Origin: Micromonospora rhizosphaerae
GTDB lineage: Bacteria; Actinomycetota; Actinomycetes; Mycobacteriales; Micromonosporaceae
DNA: 64,000 nt
Assembly (NCBI RefSeq): GCF_900091465.1
Contig: NZ_FMHV01000002.1
Coordinates: 2,046,001-2,110,000 of the forward strand
Direction of reading: 5' to 3'
Shown piece after piece: positions 25,035 through 33,423 of this stretch. Position numbers and translations under genes: made by a program. The first letter of the stretch is position 1. Each line of letters starts with the position of its first letter. The notes beneath the pieces were generated by a model, which had not been told where the DNA came from, did no database searches, and saw only the letters and a program-made list of their open reading frames with translations.

Positions 25035-25676
25035 GTGGCGCGCGGCGGCATCTTCTGCATAGAGGGGCAATGGCACCGGGACCTCAACGAGCGGGGGTCC
25101 GTCCTGCCCACGCTCGAACTGCTCGAACGGCTCGGCCGGATCCGATTCATCCACAAGGACGCCGCCACCCGCGACGAACTCTTCTACTTCCTCGACCGCT
25201 GGCTGCTCAGGCAGTACGCCGATCACCGGGTCGGCTTCTTCGCCATGCACGGCGAACCGAGTCGGCTCTGCCTCACCGACTGGGACTCCGTCGAGCTCTC
25301 CGACGTCGCCGAGCGGATGGCCGGCCGCTGCGAGGGGCGGCGGCTCTACTTCGGCAGCTGTTCGGTGCTGCGCGCCTCCGACGCGGTCCTGCGGGACTTC
25401 CTCCACGTGACCGGGGCGGCGCTGATCTGCGGTTTCACCCGAGAGGTGGACTGGGTCGAGTCGGCCGCGTTCGAGACCGTGCTGCTCGACGTGCTCGCCA
25501 ACGGGCAGCGGCACAACGCCGCCGAGCTGCGGATGGGGTCGGCGCACTGGGCGCCGCTGGCGTCGTACCTCGGCTTCCGGGTGATCTACGCCAACGGCCG
25601 GGCCTGGCGGCCGGCGGTTCGCCCCCGGGTGCCGGCGCAGTCGGCCCCGGGCCGGGCGGTGGGGCGTTACCGCTGA
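25035..25676 (+). CDS. Caspase/CHAT-like protein of unknown family (possibly DUF6642)
   Basis: A 213-aa cytosolic protein. The order of elements resembles caspase-hemoglobinase folds: an N-terminal strand GIFCIEGQW, a mid-protein strand ending in His-Gly (VGFFAMHGEP), then a strand ending in Cys (GRRLYFGSCSVLRASD), followed by ALICGFTREVDWVESAAFE, like the post-cysteine part of CHAT proteases. His and Cys would be the dyad. I recall DUF6642 for similar sequences but cannot check. GTG 25035 is five bases after GGGGGAGG; GTG 25029 overlaps that site. It is convergent with the membrane protein at 25710 and may belong to the same module. Confidence 0.75.
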   Translation: MARGGIFCIEGQWHRDLNERGSVLPTLELLERLGRIRFIHKDAATRDELFYFLDRWLLRQYADHRVGFFAMHGEPSRLCLTDWDSVELSDVAERMAGRCEGRRLYFGSCSVLRASDAVLRDFLHVTGAALICGFTREVDWVESAAFETVLLDVLANGQRHNAAELRMGSAHWAPLASYLGFRVIYANGRAWRPAVRPRVPAQSAPGRAVGRYR

Positions 25677-25709
25677 CCCCGGTTCCCGTCGCCGGGGGCC
25701 AGGACAACG

Positions 25710-27227
25710 CTACGCCCGCTCCGAGTCCTCCCGTTCCTTGCGGGACCACACCATCCGGTCCACGACCTGGTACACCTGAGCGTTGGACCAGGCAACCTCC
25801 AACTCTCTGCTCTCCCCCGTCACCCCGACGCTGACATCCATCTGCTGACCGTTGACCAGAAAGAGGGTGAAGCGGGAATCGCCGAACCGACGGACATAGC
25901 GACCGGTCGCCTCGTCGAAGAGGGCAATGCCACCCTCGGAGTCCCTCGGGTCGACGATCGCTCTTGTGGAAATGCTGACCACGTCGCGGTAGTGGAATGT
26001 GTAGGTCGACTCGGTGAGGAGGGCACGGGTCGCCAACGCAAGATCGCACATGAACACGGCAACGCGGTGGGCGGACAGGTACACGACCAGTATGTGGTAG
26101 TGGTCAGAACGAAGCTTCCCGTCGGGGCCCACGCGGCTTTTCCCGATTGTCCTTTTCTGCCTTACCAGCCGCACACTGGTCGATCCGCCGGCCCGCGAGA
26201 GGAACTGTTGGAGGGTCTCCTCGCGTTTGAGGCGGGAGACGCCCACGGCGGCTTGCGGCTCCACGAGCAAATCCCCGGATTTGGCGATCAGCGCCGGGTT
26301 CAGGCGTAGCCGTCGGGCGCCGCGCGCCACTATCCACCTGACGTCCTCCTCGAGCCACTGATCCATCTGTTCTTTCGAGGGACCACCTTCGGCCGCCGCC
26401 TTGGCTTCCTCGTAGCGGCGCCGGGCGACCTGGTCCTGTTGGCTGTCTCGCCAGATGCCAATCCCAATCAGGGCGACCAGCAGCCCGGCGGCCGGCGCGA
26501 GCACAAGCATGGCGAGGCCGACATACCAGCGTGTCTCCACCAGCAGCCCGGCACACGGCAGGGCGATCAGTACTACTCCGGCGAAGACGGTGGTTCCCGC
26601 GGCGAGGCTGCGCTCGGGCGGTGGGGCCGGCGGTACAGCGATGAAGTACTTGGGGACGCCGACCCGCCGCTCCGGGGAAGCCGGGGGAGTCGGTAGGTCG
26701 GAGGCGACGTTCGGCAGGTCAATTCCCAGCGGCTGACAGTAGGTCCGCAGCTTCTGCCACGTCTCGCCAGGCACGGGCGCCACATGTCGCTGGATCAGGA
26801 GGAGGTCGGAGCGCCGAAGCCTGGTCGGGTCAGTTTTCGCCGCGACGGCGGCGAGGTCCGGGGGGACGCTGATGCCAGCCGAGTCGTAGTAGTCGTCACC
26901 GACGAGCGCCGCGAGGACGGCGGCAAGGTCGGACGAGGCGGCAACGAGGTGGTGGCCGATCTCCGTCGCCTGCTGATGGGTGCGATAGGACGGCGGGCAG
27001 CCGGCGAGGGTGGCGATCACGAGGAGGACGTGTGCCTCTGCTCTGGCCATGCAGTCCTCGCTCGAGTCCCGTGCCAGGAACTCCTCGAAGCAGGGTGCCG
27101 CGCGCCGATAGGCCCGTTCCTGCAGGAGCTTCCGCCCGTCCGACAACCAGGCCCGGCTTTCGCCGTAGTTGAAGATCTGGTCTGCGTTCTGGATGTTTCC
27201 GCTTTGCGGCCCGGTGTAGTTGGCCAT
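25710..27227 (-). CDS. Two-TM membrane protein with N-terminal GPQSG-type motif
   Basis: A 505-aa protein of unknown family. Residues 1-20 carry a Gly/Asn/Gln-rich motif (TGPQSGNIQNADQIFNYG) that recurs at the start of the next gene upstream. A helical, TPR-like region follows (about 22-160; LLQERAYRRAAPCFEEFLAR), then a Pro-rich linker. Two adjacent transmembrane helices lie at about 215-270 (TVFAGVVLIALPCAGLLV and GLAMLVLAPAAGLLVALIGI). The cytoplasmic C-terminal half contains a beta-rich domain (HYHILVVYLSAHRVAVFMCD and onward). ATG 27227 is used because the motif begins immediately after it. The A/T content seems higher than in housekeeping genes. Proposed role: membrane-bound receptor or effector in a signalling pair. 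Confidence 0.8.
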   Translation of the reverse strand: MANYTGPQSGNIQNADQIFNYGESRAWLSDGRKLLQERAYRRAAPCFEEFLARDSSEDCMARAEAHVLLVIATLAGCPPSYRTHQQATEIGHHLVAASSDLAAVLAALVGDDYYDSAGISVPPDLAAVAAKTDPTRLRRSDLLLIQRHVAPVPGETWQKLRTYCQPLGIDLPNVASDLPTPPASPERRVGVPKYFIAVPPAPPPERSLAAGTTVFAGVVLIALPCAGLLVETRWYVGLAMLVLAPAAGLLVALIGIGIWRDSQQDQVARRRYEEAKAAAEGGPSKEQMDQWLEEDVRWIVARGARRLRLNPALIAKSGDLLVEPQAAVGVSRLKREETLQQFLSRAGGSTSVRLVRQKRTIGKSRVGPDGKLRSDHYHILVVYLSAHRVAVFMCDLALATRALLTESTYTFHYRDVVSISTRAIVDPRDSEGGIALFDEATGRYVRRFGDSRFTLFLVNGQQMDVSVGVTGESRELEVAWSNAQVYQVVDRMVWSRKEREDSERA

Positions 27228-27240
27228 CGGATTCGCCGGG

Positions 27241-27597
27241 TCAGTTCCCGCCACCGACTTGAACGAGAGCCACAATATTCGTGATCGCATCCAACAACGG
27301 TGCGGCCGCTGCTGCCGTGCCGAGGATGAGGCGAGCGCGTTCGAGGGCGGGAGTGGCGGCCTGGCTTCCCCTTGCCGTCAGTGCCCGGCTGGCATTGGCC
27401 AACTCGTCGGAGGCTGCCCGGGCGGTCTCCTCATCGAGCGCTCCTGCCGATACGCACTGTTGGAGTCGGGTCTGGAGGTCGCTGAGGGCGAGCAATGCCT
27501 CCCGATTTGATGTGAGGAGGGTGGCTGAGATCCCGCCGTGGTTGATAATGAGATCGCTGTTCTGGATGATCCCCGACTGTGGCCCCTTGACCTCCAT
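27241..27597 (-). CDS. Small helical protein with the same N-terminal GPQSG motif
   Basis: A 118-aa protein. Residues 4-19 read GPQSGIIQNSDLIINHG, nearly the same motif as in the downstream membrane protein. The rest is an alpha-helical bundle (LLALSDLQTRLQQCVSAG, then DEETARAASDELANASRAL) ending in a hydrophobic helix (LILGTAAAAAPLLDAITNIV). Short actinobacterial proteins with a Gly/Asn-rich head and this kind of helical tail are common but mostly uncharacterised. ATG 27597 is chosen because the motif starts there; upstream frame lacks coding bias. The next gene follows 13 bases downstream on the same strand, so both should share one transcript. Confidence 0.78.
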   Translation of the reverse strand: MEVKGPQSGIIQNSDLIINHGGISATLLTSNREALLALSDLQTRLQQCVSAGALDEETARAASDELANASRALTARGSQAATPALERARLILGTAAAAAPLLDAITNIVALVQVGGGN

Positions 27598-27751
27598 GGC
27601 GCGCCCCCGGTCCTTGACAGTTGCTGCGGGCAATAAACATAGACGAATATGGGGATGTGAACTGACGTCATGTTGACCGATCGTTAAGCCGAATTCTCTT
27701 GACAGCCCGCTCGTTAACCCAATCGACAGGCGCACCTGGTAGAACCGAGGG

Positions 27752-28216
27752 ATGGCACGCACCATCGCGAGCAACACCCGGGTGGACCGGGACGCCCTGA
27801 TCGAGTTCCTCCGCCCTCGGCACAAGGTCCTGCTGATGACCACCCGCTCCGACGGTCGGCCGCAGTCGTCGCCGGTCACCGGCGGGGTGGATGCCGAGGG
27901 CCGGCTGGTGATCTCCAGCTACCCCGAGCGGGCCAAGGTCGCCAACATCCGGCGCGACCCCCGGGTCTCCGCCTGCGTGCTCTCCGACGAGTGGAACGGG
28001 CCCTGGGTGCAGGTGGACGGCACCGCCGAGGTGCTCGACCTGCCCGAGGCGCTGGAACCGCTGGTGGAGTACTTCCGCAGCATCTCGGGCGAGCACCCGG
28101 ACTGGGACGAGTACCGGGAGGCGATGGTCAAGCAGGGCAAGTCCCTGATCAGGGTCACCATCGACAGCTGGGGGCCGATCGCCACCGGGGGTTTCCCGGC
28201 CCGGCTGGCCGACTGA
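27752..28216 (+). CDS. PPOX-class F420-dependent oxidoreductase
   Basis: A 154-aa split-barrel flavin/deazaflavin enzyme. Visible family sequence includes the start of the barrel (KVLLMTTRSDGRPQSSPVTG), VISSYPERAKVANIRRDPRV and the strand GPWVQVDGTAEVLD. The actinobacterial members use F420 and act on quinones, biliverdin or other small acceptors; the substrate is not evident. ATG 27752 at the usual distance from the barrel. It converges with the NAD(P)-binding gene, separated by seven bases. It is not related to the neighbouring GPQSG module, which is transcribed away. Confidence 0.9.
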   Translation: MARTIASNTRVDRDALIEFLRPRHKVLLMTTRSDGRPQSSPVTGGVDAEGRLVISSYPERAKVANIRRDPRVSACVLSDEWNGPWVQVDGTAEVLDLPEALEPLVEYFRSISGEHPDWDEYREAMVKQGKSLIRVTIDSWGPIATGGFPARLAD

Positions 28217-28223
28217 GCCCCGG

Positions 28224-28865
28224 TCAGTACGCCGCGGTGAACCGGGCGTTCGGGAAGCGCGGATTCTCGATCTCGTCCACGATCGCCACCGCCAGGTCCT
28301 CGTAGGTCAGCACCGAGCGGCCCTGCTCGTCCGTCACCGGGTGGTCGGTGCCGGTCCGGTAATGCCCGGTGCGCTCGCCCGGGTGGAACTCCAACGGCGG
28401 CGGGGAGACGTACGTCCAGGTCACCCCGTCGCCCGAGGAGCGGTAGACGGCCAGGGCTTCGGCCTGGCCCAGTGCCGCGTCCCGGTACTCCTCGGGGAAG
28501 TCCGGCTCGTCCAGGTACGGGGTGCCCTTCGGCGTCAGCAGCGTCGCCCCGCCGCCCACGTGGATCACCCGGGGCGGGTCGGGCAGCTCGCGGAGCGTGT
28601 CGACCAGCGTCTGGGCCGCGTCCGGCCACAGCTCCCGCTCGCCGCCGCCGAGCGCCACCACCATCACGTCGGCGTCCGCGGCCAGCTCCCGTACGCTCCG
28701 CGCCGACGTCGCGTCGCCGGTGACCGTACGCACCGAGCCCGACAGGTAGCTCGTCGCCTCCGGGCGGCGTACCGCCGCGGTGACCCGGTGCCCCCGGTTC
28801 ACCGCCTCGTCGGTGATCCGCGATCCCGCGGTGCCACCGGCGCCGAACACGACGATGTTGCTCAT
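28224..28865 (-). CDS. NAD(P)H-binding protein (atypical SDR)
   Basis: A 213-aa Rossmann-fold protein of the NmrA/SDR_a5 type. The nucleotide motif VVFGAGGTAGSRITDEA is at residues 4-20, then DATSARSVRELAADADVMVV and a central GVTWTYVSPP strand. No YxxxK dyad is seen at the classical spacing, which is normal for this branch; members act as flavin or NADPH-dependent reductases or redox sensors. ATG 28865 has GGGAGGTGATC upstream. Nearby flavin/F420 oxidoreductases suggest a loose redox neighbourhood, without evidence of a common operon. Confidence 0.88.
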   Translation of the reverse strand: MSNIVVFGAGGTAGSRITDEAVNRGHRVTAAVRRPEATSYLSGSVRTVTGDATSARSVRELAADADVMVVALGGGERELWPDAAQTLVDTLRELPDPPRVIHVGGGATLLTPKGTPYLDEPDFPEEYRDAALGQAEALAVYRSSGDGVTWTYVSPPPLEFHPGERTGHYRTGTDHPVTDEQGRSVLTYEDLAVAIVDEIENPRFPNARFTAAY

Positions 28866-28993
28866 GGCCTGATCACCTCCCGGCGGGACGTGTTCCGACT
28901 CCCAGGCTATGGAGCGGGCCGCCCGCCCGGTGGCGTAACGGCGATCCCGGCGGCGGGCGACCCGAGCCGTCCCCCGACGGCAACCCGCTCGGG

Positions 28994-30223
28994 TCAGTCG
29001 ATCAGGGCGGAGTAGACCAGCTGGCGCAGCTGCGAGCGCAGCGGGTAGGTGCTCGACGGCATGAGCTGGGTGAAGAGCAGCGCGGTGACCTCCTCCACCG
29101 GGTCCACCCAGAACGCGGTGCTGGCCAGTCCGCCCCAGTAGAACTCGCCGACGCTGCTCGGCACCCGGGCCGGGACCGGATCCAGCACCACGGCGAAGCC
29201 GAGGCCGAAGCCGATGCCGTCGAGCACCGTCTCGAAGCCGTCCGGGGAGAAGGAGGCCAGGTCACGGCCGCCGGGCAGGTGATTGCGGGTCATGAAGCGC
29301 AGCGTCCGCGGGCCCAGCAGGCGTGCCCCGTCCAGCTCGCCGCCGCGCAGCAGGAACTGGGTGAAGCGGTGGTAGTCGGCGGCCGTGGAGACCAGCCCGC
29401 CGCCGCCGGAGAGCCAGCTCGGCTCGGTCAGCGCGGCCCGGCCCACGCCGTCGGCGCGCACCGCCTCACCGGTCGCCGGGTGCGGCGTGTAGAGGGCGGC
29501 CAGCCGCTTGGCGTCCGGCTCGTCCACCCACCAGCGGGTGTCCGTCATGCCGAGCGGCCGGAAGATCCGCTCGGTGAAGAACTCGTCCAGCCGCTGCCCG
29601 GAGATCACCTCGATCAGCCGACCCAGCACGTCGGTGGAGACGCCGTAGTTCCAGCTCGTGCCCGGCTGGAAGAGCAGCGGCAGCCGGGCCAGCCCCTCCG
29701 TCGCCGCCGCCAGGTCCGCGCCGGCCGGCACGCCCAGGTCGAAGCCCGCCGACCGGTAGAGGCCGTCGACCACCGAGGTCTGCACGAAGCCGTACGTCAG
29801 GCCGGAGGTGTGCGTGAGCAGGTGCCAGACCCGGATCGGCTCGACCGCGGGCACCGTGTACGGCTTGAGCAGCGACCCCTTGTCATAGACCCGGACATCG
29901 GCGAACTCGGGCAGCCAGCGGCTGATCGGGTCGTTGAGCTCGAAGCGGCCCTCCTCCCAGAGCATCATCGCGGCGACGGAGGTGATCGGCTTGGTCATCG
30001 AGTAGATGCGCCAGAGGGTGTCCTGCTCGACGGGCGCGCCGGCCTCCCGGTCCCGCAGCCCGTAGGTGGCGGAGTGGGCGATCTCGCCGCGACGGGCGAC
30101 CACGATCTGCCAGCCGGCGAGCCGGCCGTCGTCGACGTACCTGCGGAAATGCCGGTCGATCCGCGCCAGTCGGGCGGGGTCGAAGCCGATACGGTCCGGG
30201 TCGGTGCTGACTGCCACGCTCAC
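28994..30223 (-). CDS. Serine hydrolase, class C beta-lactamase/esterase family
   Basis: A 409-aa protein of the beta-lactamase (PF00144-type) family. The nucleophile motif is SMTK in LWRIYSMTKPITS, the Tyr motif is in GTSWNYGVSTDVLG, and the C-terminal GGLAS motif takes the KTG position, as in EstB-like esterases. THTSGLTYG and the long lid regions fit this group. There is no signal peptide, so it is a cytosolic esterase or carboxylesterase rather than a resistance enzyme. GTG 30223 is preferred; longer starts add sequence that overlaps the promoter of the divergent pentapeptide gene 65 bases away. Confidence 0.88.
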   Translation of the reverse strand: MSVAVSTDPDRIGFDPARLARIDRHFRRYVDDGRLAGWQIVVARRGEIAHSATYGLRDREAGAPVEQDTLWRIYSMTKPITSVAAMMLWEEGRFELNDPISRWLPEFADVRVYDKGSLLKPYTVPAVEPIRVWHLLTHTSGLTYGFVQTSVVDGLYRSAGFDLGVPAGADLAAATEGLARLPLLFQPGTSWNYGVSTDVLGRLIEVISGQRLDEFFTERIFRPLGMTDTRWWVDEPDAKRLAALYTPHPATGEAVRADGVGRAALTEPSWLSGGGGLVSTAADYHRFTQFLLRGGELDGARLLGPRTLRFMTRNHLPGGRDLASFSPDGFETVLDGIGFGLGFAVVLDPVPARVPSSVGEFYWGGLASTAFWVDPVEEVTALLFTQLMPSSTYPLRSQLRQLVYSALID

Positions 30224-30288
30224 GCCGCTGAACCTACTAGTCGGTACGCCCACCGGGAAGTGTCGGCGGGCACCACTAATCTGGCCCG

Positions 30289-30882
30289 GTGCCGGAACCC
30301 ACCGAGGACGTCACCTACCGTGACGAGGACTGGTATGCCGAGGAGTTGGTCGACCGGCACTTCGTGCGCTGCTCCTTCTTCCACGTCGATCTCACCGAGG
30401 CGGTCAGCCAGGGGACGGTCTTCACCGAGTGCACCTTCGGCAACGTCGCCTTCAACGCGTCCCGCCACATCGACTCCGCCTTCACCCGCTGCACCTTCAA
30501 GCGGTGCAACCTGTTCGAGGCCGAGTTCACCGGCTGCAAGTTGGTCGGCAGCAGCTTCGACCAGTGCGAGCTGCGGCCGCTGCGGATCAGCGGCGGGGAC
30601 TGGTCCTTCGTCGCGCTGCCCGGCGCGGACCTGCGCGGGGTCAGCATCACCGACGTACGGATGCGCGAGGTTGACCTGACCGGCGCCGACCTCACCGGCG
30701 CGACCGTGACCGGCGTCGACCTGTCCGGCGCCCAGCTGCACAGCTCCCGGCTCATCAAGGCCGACCTGCGGGGCAGCGACCTGACCGCGCTGGACCCGAC
30801 GGTGGTCGAGCGGGCCGGGGCGATCATCGACGCGGAGCAGGCGATCGTGGTGGCCCAGGCGTTGGGCTTCGAGATCCGCTGA
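30289..30882 (+). CDS. Pentapeptide-repeat protein
   Basis: A 197-aa protein dominated by a right-handed quadrilateral beta-helix. Repeats of the A(D/N)LxX type are clear at residues 25-60 (FVRCSFFHVDLTEA, FTECTFGNVAFNA) and again at about 110-165 (GADLRGVSITDVRMREVDLT, GADLTGATVTGVDLSGAQL). Such DNA-mimicking proteins include gyrase protectors (Qnr, MfpA), but most have unknown targets. No signal or TM segment. GTG 30289 is followed by an acidic head (PEPTEDVTYRDEDWYAEELV). It may share a transcript with the PPOX-like gene 53 bases downstream. Confidence 0.92.
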   Translation: MPEPTEDVTYRDEDWYAEELVDRHFVRCSFFHVDLTEAVSQGTVFTECTFGNVAFNASRHIDSAFTRCTFKRCNLFEAEFTGCKLVGSSFDQCELRPLRISGGDWSFVALPGADLRGVSITDVRMREVDLTGADLTGATVTGVDLSGAQLHSSRLIKADLRGSDLTALDPTVVERAGAIIDAEQAIVVAQALGFEIR

Positions 30883-30935
30883 TCACGTGCGAAAGGAGTC
30901 GCCTCCTGTCAGGTTTTCCTGCCAGGCTGGCCCGC

Positions 30936-31388
30936 ATGACATGGTGGGCGGATCTGGTCGAGTCCGAACCCGAGTTCGCGGCGCGCGTCCGCGCCCGGTT
31001 CTCGGTACGCAAGCACGGCACGATGGCGACGCTGCGCCGGGACGGGTCGCCCCGGATCAGCGGCACCGAGTTCGACTTCGCCGACGACGGGCAGCTGCGG
31101 CTGGGCAGCATGGCCAACGCGGTGAAGGCGCTGGACCTGCGGCGCGACGCCCGGGTGGCGCTGCACTGCCCCACCGAGGACACCCCGGAGGATGATCCGG
31201 GGTCGTGGGGCGGCGACGCGAAGATCGCCGGCCTGGCGCACGAGGAGCCGCCGGCCGAGGACGGTTCGCACCGGTTCCGGATCGAGCTGACCGAGGTGGT
31301 GCTGACCCGGGTCGGCGATCCACCGGACCATCTGGTGATCGAGAGCTGGCATCCCGGCCGGGGACTGCGCCGACGCCAGCGCAGGTGA
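30936..31388 (+). CDS. Pyridoxamine 5'-phosphate oxidase-family protein
   Basis: A 150-aa split-barrel FMN/F420-type protein: FSVRKHGTMATLRRDGSPRI at about residues 22-41, FADDGQLRLGSMANAVKALD, RRDARVALHC and the late strand HLVIESWHPG. It is a different branch from the 27752-28216 enzyme, with the two proteins sharing only the fold. The cofactor and substrate are not evident. ATG 30936 is clean, and the gene ends with an Arg-rich tail (GRGLRRRQRR). It runs in the same direction as the pentapeptide gene. Confidence 0.85.
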   Translation: MTWWADLVESEPEFAARVRARFSVRKHGTMATLRRDGSPRISGTEFDFADDGQLRLGSMANAVKALDLRRDARVALHCPTEDTPEDDPGSWGGDAKIAGLAHEEPPAEDGSHRFRIELTEVVLTRVGDPPDHLVIESWHPGRGLRRRQRR

Positions 31389-31587
31389 CCCTGCCGTCCG
31401 CGGCGGCCCGGTCGGGAAACGCCCTGCGTAGCTCACCGGGAGCGATCCCATCGTCACTACCGCTTGGTAACAAACTGGAAACGCCCACCCGCGCACGTAT
31501 GGCGCACAAGCCCGCCCGGTGAAAACGTGAAGCCGGGTCATGCCCGGCCGTCGTGGCGGCCGGGGGTGCGCGGAGAGCGGAGGTGCG

Positions 31588-32477
31588 GTGGCGGAGGACG
31601 ACCGTGACCGGGTCGGCGGCCGAACCTGGTCCCCCTACGGTTGCCGCCAGACCCGCTCCGCGCTGCGCCGGATCGCCCGCACTCGGCGGCGCCGCCGCTG
31701 GCTGCTGGAGGCGCTCGTCGCGTTCGCCTGCCTGGCCGCCCTCGTCGCGTACCTCGGCAGCGAGCGGCACCCCGCGCCCCGGGAGGAAAACGCCGTCCTC
31801 CCGGGGCCGCCGACCGGGGCGGGGCGGCCAATCGTCCCGTCCCCCGGTGAGCGGCAGCCGGGAGTCGACGCCGGGGCGATCTCGCCGGGGCTGCGCCCCC
31901 GGCAGCGGCCACCGTCGCCGTCCAAACCGGCCATCGAGCCGCTCCTCACCGTCACCCGGGGGACGTGCCGGCGCTGGTCGACCTCACCGTGGTCGGCCCG
32001 GTCGACTGGGTCCACTGGGGACTGCTCGGCGCGGACCGGCCGGTCCGCAGGCGGAACGGCTCCGGCGAGATCCGCGACGAGGGCGGCCGCGGCCAGCGGG
32101 AGAGCTACAGCAACAACCCGGAGGCGTACGCCTGGCGGGACGGGGCACCCGTCGGGCTCGTCAGCGGCACCACGAGCGGGGTCTACACCTGCTACACCGG
32201 CAACGGCTTCGCGCTCTCCGTCGCCGCCAACGGCGAACTGCGCACCGTACGGCTTTACGCCGGGCTCTGGATGGCCCGGGGTCGCCTCGACGTCCGGCTC
32301 TCGACCGGCGGGCCGACCAGAACTCTGCGGATGGAGGACCCGCACACCGAGCACACCGCCGAGTTCACGGTCCGGTTCCGCGCGCCGAAGGGAGCGAAGC
32401 TGCTGATGAACTGGACGGTGGAGGAGACCTTCGGCGACTGCGGCAACGTCGGCATCCAGGCGGCCGCGCTGCGCTGA
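31588..32477 (+). pseudogene. Frameshifted gene for a membrane-anchored extracytoplasmic protein
   Basis: Two open frames make one sensible protein if a base is added in the five-G run at 31958-31962. The first part (GTG 31588, GGAGG upstream) gives a basic N-terminus, one transmembrane helix (WLLEALVAFACLAALVAYLG) and a Pro-rich linker. The second part, in another frame to the stop at 32477, begins DVPALVDLTVVGPVDWVHWG and is a compact beta-rich domain with two pairs of likely Cys (VYTCYTGNG, FGDCGNVG). Neither half makes sense alone. It may be a real mutation, a phase-variable tract, or a sequencing error. Function unknown. Confidence 0.7.
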
Positions 32478-32556
32478 CCCGCGGTTCATCCGGGTGCCCG
32501 CCGCAGCCCGGGAGTAGCGTGGGCGCGACGACGCGCCGACCATCCGGGAGGGATAC

Positions 32557-32994
32557 ATGACGGCGAGCGAGCAGGTGCTGGACAGTCCCGAGGGGTGGGT
32601 CGCCGAGCACATCCGCCGGTACGTCGAGACCGACGGTGCGGAGGGGCACGAGTGGCGGCCCGGGGTCCACACGCTGCTGCTGACCACCCGGGGGCGGCGT
32701 AGTGGCAAGCTGCGGCGTACCGCGCTGATCTACGGCCGGGACGGGGACGACCTCCTGGTGGTCGGCTCCCAGGGCGGCGCCCCGCAGCACCCCGCCTGGT
32801 ACCTCAACCTGCTCGCCGAGCCGGAGGTCCAGGTGCAGGTCGGCGCGGAGAAGTTCACCGCCCGGGCGCGGACCGCCGGCCCGGAGGAGAAGCCGCGGAT
32901 GTGGCGGACGATGACCGCCATCTGGCCGGCGTACGAGGGCTATCAGGCCAGGACCGATCGGGATATCCCGGTCGTGGTGCTCGAACGGATCTGA
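32557..32994 (+). CDS. Deazaflavin (F420)-dependent nitroreductase family protein
   Basis: A 145-aa Ddn-like protein. The motif HTLLLTTRGRRSGKLRRTAL binds F420; LLVVGSQGGAPQHPAWYLNL and the final ARTDRDIPVVVLERI are also typical. Members reduce quinones and, in Mycobacterium, activate nitroimidazoles such as pretomanid. ATG 32557 follows GGGAGGG. The N-terminal part (EQVLDSPEGWVAEHIRRYVE) is longer than a bare split barrel and may contact the membrane. It is followed after 16 bases by the DUF1330 gene, so both probably share a transcript. Confidence 0.92.
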   Translation: MTASEQVLDSPEGWVAEHIRRYVETDGAEGHEWRPGVHTLLLTTRGRRSGKLRRTALIYGRDGDDLLVVGSQGGAPQHPAWYLNLLAEPEVQVQVGAEKFTARARTAGPEEKPRMWRTMTAIWPAYEGYQARTDRDIPVVVLERI

Positions 32995-33010
32995 CCACAG
33001 GGGAGGGACC

Positions 33011-33361
33011 ATGCCCGCGTTCGCGCTCGCCCACCTGCGTACCCCGCAGCTCAACGACGACATCTTCGAGTACCTGGAGAAGATCCAGGCGACCCTCGAC
33101 CCGTACGAGGGTCGCTTCCTGGTGCACGGCCCCAAGCCGGAGGTCATCGAGGGCGACTGGCCCGGGACCGTCGTCATCATCGAGTTCCCCGACGTCGAGC
33201 GGGCCCGCGCCTGGTACGCCTCGCCGGCGTACCAGGAGATCCTGCCGCTGCGGCTGCGGCACATCGAGGGCTCCGCGATCCTCGTCGAGGGAGTCGGGCC
33301 GGACTACGACGCCGCCCGCACCGCCGCCCGCCTCCGCGAGCGCATCCCCAACGCGGGCTGA
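33011..33361 (+). CDS. DUF1330 family protein
   Basis: A 116-aa ferredoxin-like alpha/beta-barrel protein. DUF1330 signatures: a C-proximal EFPDVERARAWYASPAYQEI and the preceding WPGTVVIIEF strand, with an early EYLEKIQATLDPYEGRFLVH. Dimeric cytosolic proteins of this fold often bind small aromatics, but the function is unassigned. ATG 33011 has GGGGAGGG five bases upstream. It is the last gene of a small unit ending at the hairpin 33366-33423. Confidence 0.9.
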   Translation: MPAFALAHLRTPQLNDDIFEYLEKIQATLDPYEGRFLVHGPKPEVIEGDWPGTVVIIEFPDVERARAWYASPAYQEILPLRLRHIEGSAILVEGVGPDYDAARTAARLRERIPNAG

Positions 33362-33365
33362 GGGT

Positions 33366-33423
33366 CTGACCCCGGGTCACGGGCCCCTTCCCACCCGAGG
33401 GGAAGGGGCCCGCGCGGGGTCAG
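33366..33423. terminator. Two-tier bidirectional hairpin
   Basis: CGGGCCCCTTCCC (33380-33392) pairs with GGGAAGGGGCCCG (33400-33412). Outside it CTGACCCCG (33366-33374) pairs with CGGGGTCAG (33415-33423), which includes the convergent dacB stop codon. Confidence 0.78.
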
